In this document: piece after piece, positions 61,685 through 64,000 of the stretch
Layout of the letters: each line of letters opens with the position of its first letter
Numbering within the stretch: the first letter of the stretch is position 1
NCBI RefSeq assembly: GCF_020075545.1
Contig: NZ_JAIQZK010000001.1
Span: 1-64,000 of the forward strand
Reading direction: 5' to 3'
DNA: 64,000 nt
Source: Nocardioides sp. TRM66260-LWL
GTDB taxonomy: Bacteria; Actinomycetota; Actinomycetes; Propionibacteriales; Nocardioidaceae
Program-made: the position numbers and the translations under genes
Notes under the pieces: generated by a model
Told to the model about the DNA's origin: nothing
Seen by the model: only the letters and a program-made list of their open reading frames with translations
Databases searched by the model: none

Positions 61685-62719
61685 GTGCGCCGCTGCCACC
61701 CCACCGTGAGCCGAGTCCTGCCCGCCCTCGGCGCGCTCGTCGCCCTCTCGCTGCCGCTCGCCCTCGGCGGCTGCGGCGGCTCGGCGCCCGCCGGCGTCCC
61801 CGCCGCAAGCGGGCCGTCCGGCGCCGCGGCAGGCGCCGCCGTCCCCGACGCGCCGCCGGTCTCGCCGCTCACGGGCCGCCGGGTCGACGCCGCCGCGGCC
61901 GCGCGTCCGGTGCTCGCGGTCAAGATCGACAACACCTACGCCAGCGCGCCGCAGATCGGCCTCGGCAAGGCCGAGCTGGTCGTCGAGGAGCTCGTCGAAG
62001 GTGGCCTGACCCGCCTCGCCGCGTTCTACCAGTCCTCGCTGCCCGCCAAGGTCGGCCCGGTGCGCTCGATGCGGGCCAGCGACATCGGCATCGTCTCGCC
62101 GGTCGGCGCCGACATCGTCACCAGCGGCGCGGCCCAGCGCACGATCCGGCGGATCAAGGGCGCCGGCATCACGTTCTTCGAGGAGGGCGCGAAGGGCTTC
62201 TCCCGCGACCCCTCGCGGCGCATGCCCTACAACCTGTTCGCCGACCTGACGAAGGTCGTCACCCTGGTGAAGCCGCACGACCCGCCGGCCCCGTACCTGC
62301 CGTTCGGGGCGGCGTCCGACCTGCCGAGCGGCCCGAGGGCGACCACGATCGCCGCCCGCTTCGGCGGGGGCCGCACCTCGCAGTGGACCTACGAGGACGG
62401 CGCCTACCGCAACACGAACTCCTTCGCCGCCGACGGGGACCGCTTCGCGGCGACGAACGTGCTCGTGCTGCGCGTGCGCGTCGGCGACGCCGGCTACCGC
62501 GACCCGGCCGGCAACCCGGTGCCCGAGACGCGGCTGATCGGCACGGGCCGGGCGATGCTGTTCAGCCGCGGCCGCGTCGTCCGGGCCACCTGGAGCAAGG
62601 CCGACCTGACCTCGCCGCTCGAGCTGAGCGCGGGCGGCACGACGCTCACCGTCCCGACCGGTCGCACGTGGATCGAGCTGGTGCCGGCCAAGGACGGCAG
62701 CGTCACGGTCGGACGCTGA
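61685..62719 (+). CDS. DUF3048 family lipoprotein
   Basis: 344 aa from GTG at 61685 (GGGAG upstream). Lipobox L-G-G-C30 after a hydrophobic segment, so membrane-anchored by Cys30, followed by a Gly/Ala linker. DUF3048 core: GRRVDAAAAARPVLAVKIDN, TYASAPQIGLGKAELVVEE, and GPVRSMRASDIGIV; the family (YerB-like) has no settled role, but members occur at the Gram-positive cell surface. Alternative upstream start at 61646 lacks a ribosome site. Confidence 0.88.
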   Translation: MRRCHPTVSRVLPALGALVALSLPLALGGCGGSAPAGVPAASGPSGAAAGAAVPDAPPVSPLTGRRVDAAAAARPVLAVKIDNTYASAPQIGLGKAELVVEELVEGGLTRLAAFYQSSLPAKVGPVRSMRASDIGIVSPVGADIVTSGAAQRTIRRIKGAGITFFEEGAKGFSRDPSRRMPYNLFADLTKVVTLVKPHDPPAPYLPFGAASDLPSGPRATTIAARFGGGRTSQWTYEDGAYRNTNSFAADGDRFAATNVLVLRVRVGDAGYRDPAGNPVPETRLIGTGRAMLFSRGRVVRATWSKADLTSPLELSAGGTTLTVPTGRTWIELVPAKDGSVTVGR

Positions 62720-62751
62720 GCCCGGCCTCCCAGTTCACCGGCTCAGTCGGC

Positions 62752-63471
62752 TCAGTCGCGCGGCGCGGCGTCGGGCAGCCCGGCGCCGGTCTCCACCAGC
62801 GCCTGGAAGCCGGCGATGATGAACGCCAGCGCCCGCTCCACGCGCTCGGCCGCCGCGTCCGGGTCGTCGGCGGAGGCCACCGCGTCGCCGGCCGCCGAGA
62901 GCGCGCCGTAGAAGATGCGGGCGAACGTCTGGAGCATGTCCTCCTCGAGCTCCCACGTGCCGGCGGAGAGCACCGCGCGCACGATGTCGAGGACGATCGC
63001 GAAGGTCGAGCGCTCCTCCTGCTCGCGGAAGCGCTCGTAGCCGAGCACGGCCGGGCCCTCCTGGATGACGATGCGCCGGTAGCCGGGGTCCTGCACGACG
63101 ACGATGAACGCCTCGAGGCCGGCGCGCGCCTTGTCCCACGGGTCGCGGTGGCCCTTGAGGGCTCGCTGCGCGGCCTTCGACGTCTCGGCCTCGACCCGCT
63201 CGAAGACGGCCTCGAAGAGCGCCTGCTTGCCGGAGAAGTGGTGGTAGAGCGCGCCCTTGGTGACCCGCGCCCCCGCGACGATCGAGTCGAGCGACGTCGC
63301 GGCATAGCCCTGCGCGGTGAACAGCTCCTGGGCGACGTCGACGAGCGCGCGCTTGGTCGCCGCGGAGTACTGCTGGCGCCGGCTGACGCCCGGCACGCTC
63401 GTGGCGGCCTTCGCGACGTCGGTGACGCGGGGAACGAGCTTGCTCACGCTCGACTTGGGGGTCTTCGCCAC
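62752..63471 (-). CDS. TetR-family transcriptional regulator
   Basis: 239 aa. HTH at about 45-70 (AQELFTAQGYAATSLDSIV then RVTKGALYHHF). A 30-residue basic N-terminal extension (TPKSSVSKLVPRVTDVAK) is longer than in most TetR proteins. GTG at 63471 is 6 nt after TAGACT (leaderless). Divergent from the gene at 63632, 160 nt away, so it may repress it and itself; ligand unknown. Confidence 0.88.
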   Translation of the reverse strand: MAKTPKSSVSKLVPRVTDVAKAATSVPGVSRRQQYSAATKRALVDVAQELFTAQGYAATSLDSIVAGARVTKGALYHHFSGKQALFEAVFERVEAETSKAAQRALKGHRDPWDKARAGLEAFIVVVQDPGYRRIVIQEGPAVLGYERFREQEERSTFAIVLDIVRAVLSAGTWELEEDMLQTFARIFYGALSAAGDAVASADDPDAAAERVERALAFIIAGFQALVETGAGLPDAAPRD

Positions 63472-63527
63472 CTGCGGAGTCTAGGCACCTCACCCCTGAC
63501 AGGTGGGGAGGATCACCCGTCGGAATG

Positions 63528-63557
63528 TTGGATACCGGGAGTATGTCTCCCTACTCT
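63528..63557 (+). promoter_or_regulatory. candidate sigma-70-type promoter and repeats before the right-end gene
   Basis: TTGGAT (63528-63533), 18-nt spacer, TACTCT (63552-63557). Repeated GAGTA/TACTC and GTATGT elements between 63539 and 63580 (for example GAGTA at 63539 with TACTC at 63552) could be operator sites for the divergent TetR. Confidence 0.5.
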
Positions 63558-63631
63558 GGGGAACGTACTCGGGGTATGTGACCACTCCGAGCCTCCCTCC
63601 CTCAGGCGCCTCACTCCCTCAGGAGCACGAC

Positions 63632-64000
63632 ATGACCTGGACCTCCTATCGCAACCGCGGAGAGACCCTCCGCCGCGTGATCGACGCCGCCGACGCCCGT
63701 CCCGACGGCACCCTCCCCACCCTCGACGGACTCGAGGAGGCCTTCGCCTCCGACGTCGACCTCCTCGGCGCGCTGATGCTGCGCTGGCACACCCGCCTCG
63801 CCGGCCGGATCGAGCGCGAGATCCTCGCCACCCCCTACGACCTCCCCGGCGCCGTGGTCTCGGCCTGGCGGCTCACCGCCGACGAGCACCCGGGCATCCG
63901 GGCGGTCATCGACGCGTATCGCACGCGGTCCGAGGCCGGCGACCTCGTCGGCGAGGACGCCGACATGCTGGCCCGGGCGCTCCACACCGCCGCCCGCAAG
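63632..64000 (+). CDS. hypothetical protein, 3' end outside the window
   Basis: 123 residues visible without a stop (frame open to 64000). ATG at 63632 has AGGAG at 63621-63625. Mostly helical, soluble: SYRNRGETLRRVIDAADARP, LLGALMLRWHTRLAGRIERE, then YDLPGAVVSAWRLTADEHPG. No family assigned; it resembles small conserved actinobacterial proteins of unknown function. Partial gene because it crosses the window edge. Confidence 0.75.
   Translation, partial: MTWTSYRNRGETLRRVIDAADARPDGTLPTLDGLEEAFASDVDLLGALMLRWHTRLAGRIEREILATPYDLPGAVVSAWRLTADEHPGIRAVIDAYRTRSEAGDLVGEDADMLARALHTAARK

Noticed and set aside
1..64000. tRNA genes, IS elements, prophage, integrase/att sites
   Set aside because: No T-arm/anticodon pattern outside the tmRNA, and no transposase, phage or integrase frames were seen.

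Overview
The window is visibly very GC-rich. It has dense GTG starts, Lys/Arg/Ala/Val-rich proteins and a chromosomal backbone typical of high-GC Gram-positives: fabD-fabH-acpP-fabF-accD, prfB-ftsE-ftsX-smpB-ssrA, Ku/LigD and a large NAD-glutamate dehydrogenase. Gene content and the 5S rRNA 3' end best fit a Nocardioides-like member of the Propionibacteriales/Nocardioidaceae. That assignment is inference from gene order and sequence recall, not a computed phylogeny. No prophage, IS element, CRISPR array or tRNA gene was seen.

Layout. 1-82: end of an rRNA operon with its terminator. 124-3282: a TPR protein with a disordered Arg/Gly N-terminus, an alpha/beta hydrolase, DUF3145 and a small secreted protein. 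3397-10132 (minus): fatty-acid operon fabD-fabH-acpP-fabF-accD6 preceded by a FasR/PucR-type regulator, with a candidate operator between them; FabD carries an unexpected biotinyl-like tail. 10291-19772: hydrolase, NAD-GDH, amidase, SDR and a VOC protein. 19774-22584: Ku divergent from a split LigD (ligase and polymerase as separate genes), a two-protein NHEJ set. 22671-25442: orphan response regulator and amylosucrase. 25535-33625: TetR/TspO, two paralogous collagen-like secreted proteins, an MpaB-type oxygenase, an L,D-transpeptidase, an Old Yellow Enzyme, a hypothetical protein and a membrane protein. 33740-38375: a translationally coupled Tad/Flp pilus-type operon. 38506-48117: CAP protein, RF2, a secreted metzincin-like protease, FtsE-FtsX-M23 hydrolase (divisome peptidoglycan remodelling), SmpB and tmRNA (trans-translation), with a SnoaL/MerR pair inserted between smpB and ssrA.

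48691-55147 (minus) is the most striking region. It is a five-gene operon with every junction overlapping by 4-8 nt: GAF-PP2C phosphatase, BcsA-like family 2 glycosyltransferase, STAS anti-sigma-factor antagonist, HATPase anti-sigma kinase, and a fusion of a GH26-like extracellular domain to an OpgC acyltransferase-like membrane domain. A complete RsbU/RsbV/RsbW-style partner-switching module is thus interleaved gene by gene with a polysaccharide synthase. An orphan OmpR-type response regulator is divergent from it. The inference is a self-contained exopolysaccharide machine whose synthesis or modification is gated by partner switching.

56174-64000: a LuxR-type regulator whose receiver has Glu at the phospho-acceptor position, a secreted beta-propeller protein, an M15-like peptidase, HIT and FabG proteins, a DUF3048 lipoprotein, TetR, and a gene running off the right end.

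Cross-cutting signals. About nineteen genes have a TANNNT-like -10 hexamer 6-8 nt before the start codon and no Shine-Dalgarno, the signature of leaderless transcription; ku and ligD share overlapping back-to-back -10 elements. Three compound palindromic elements sit at gene 3' ends, two of them supplying the stop codon.
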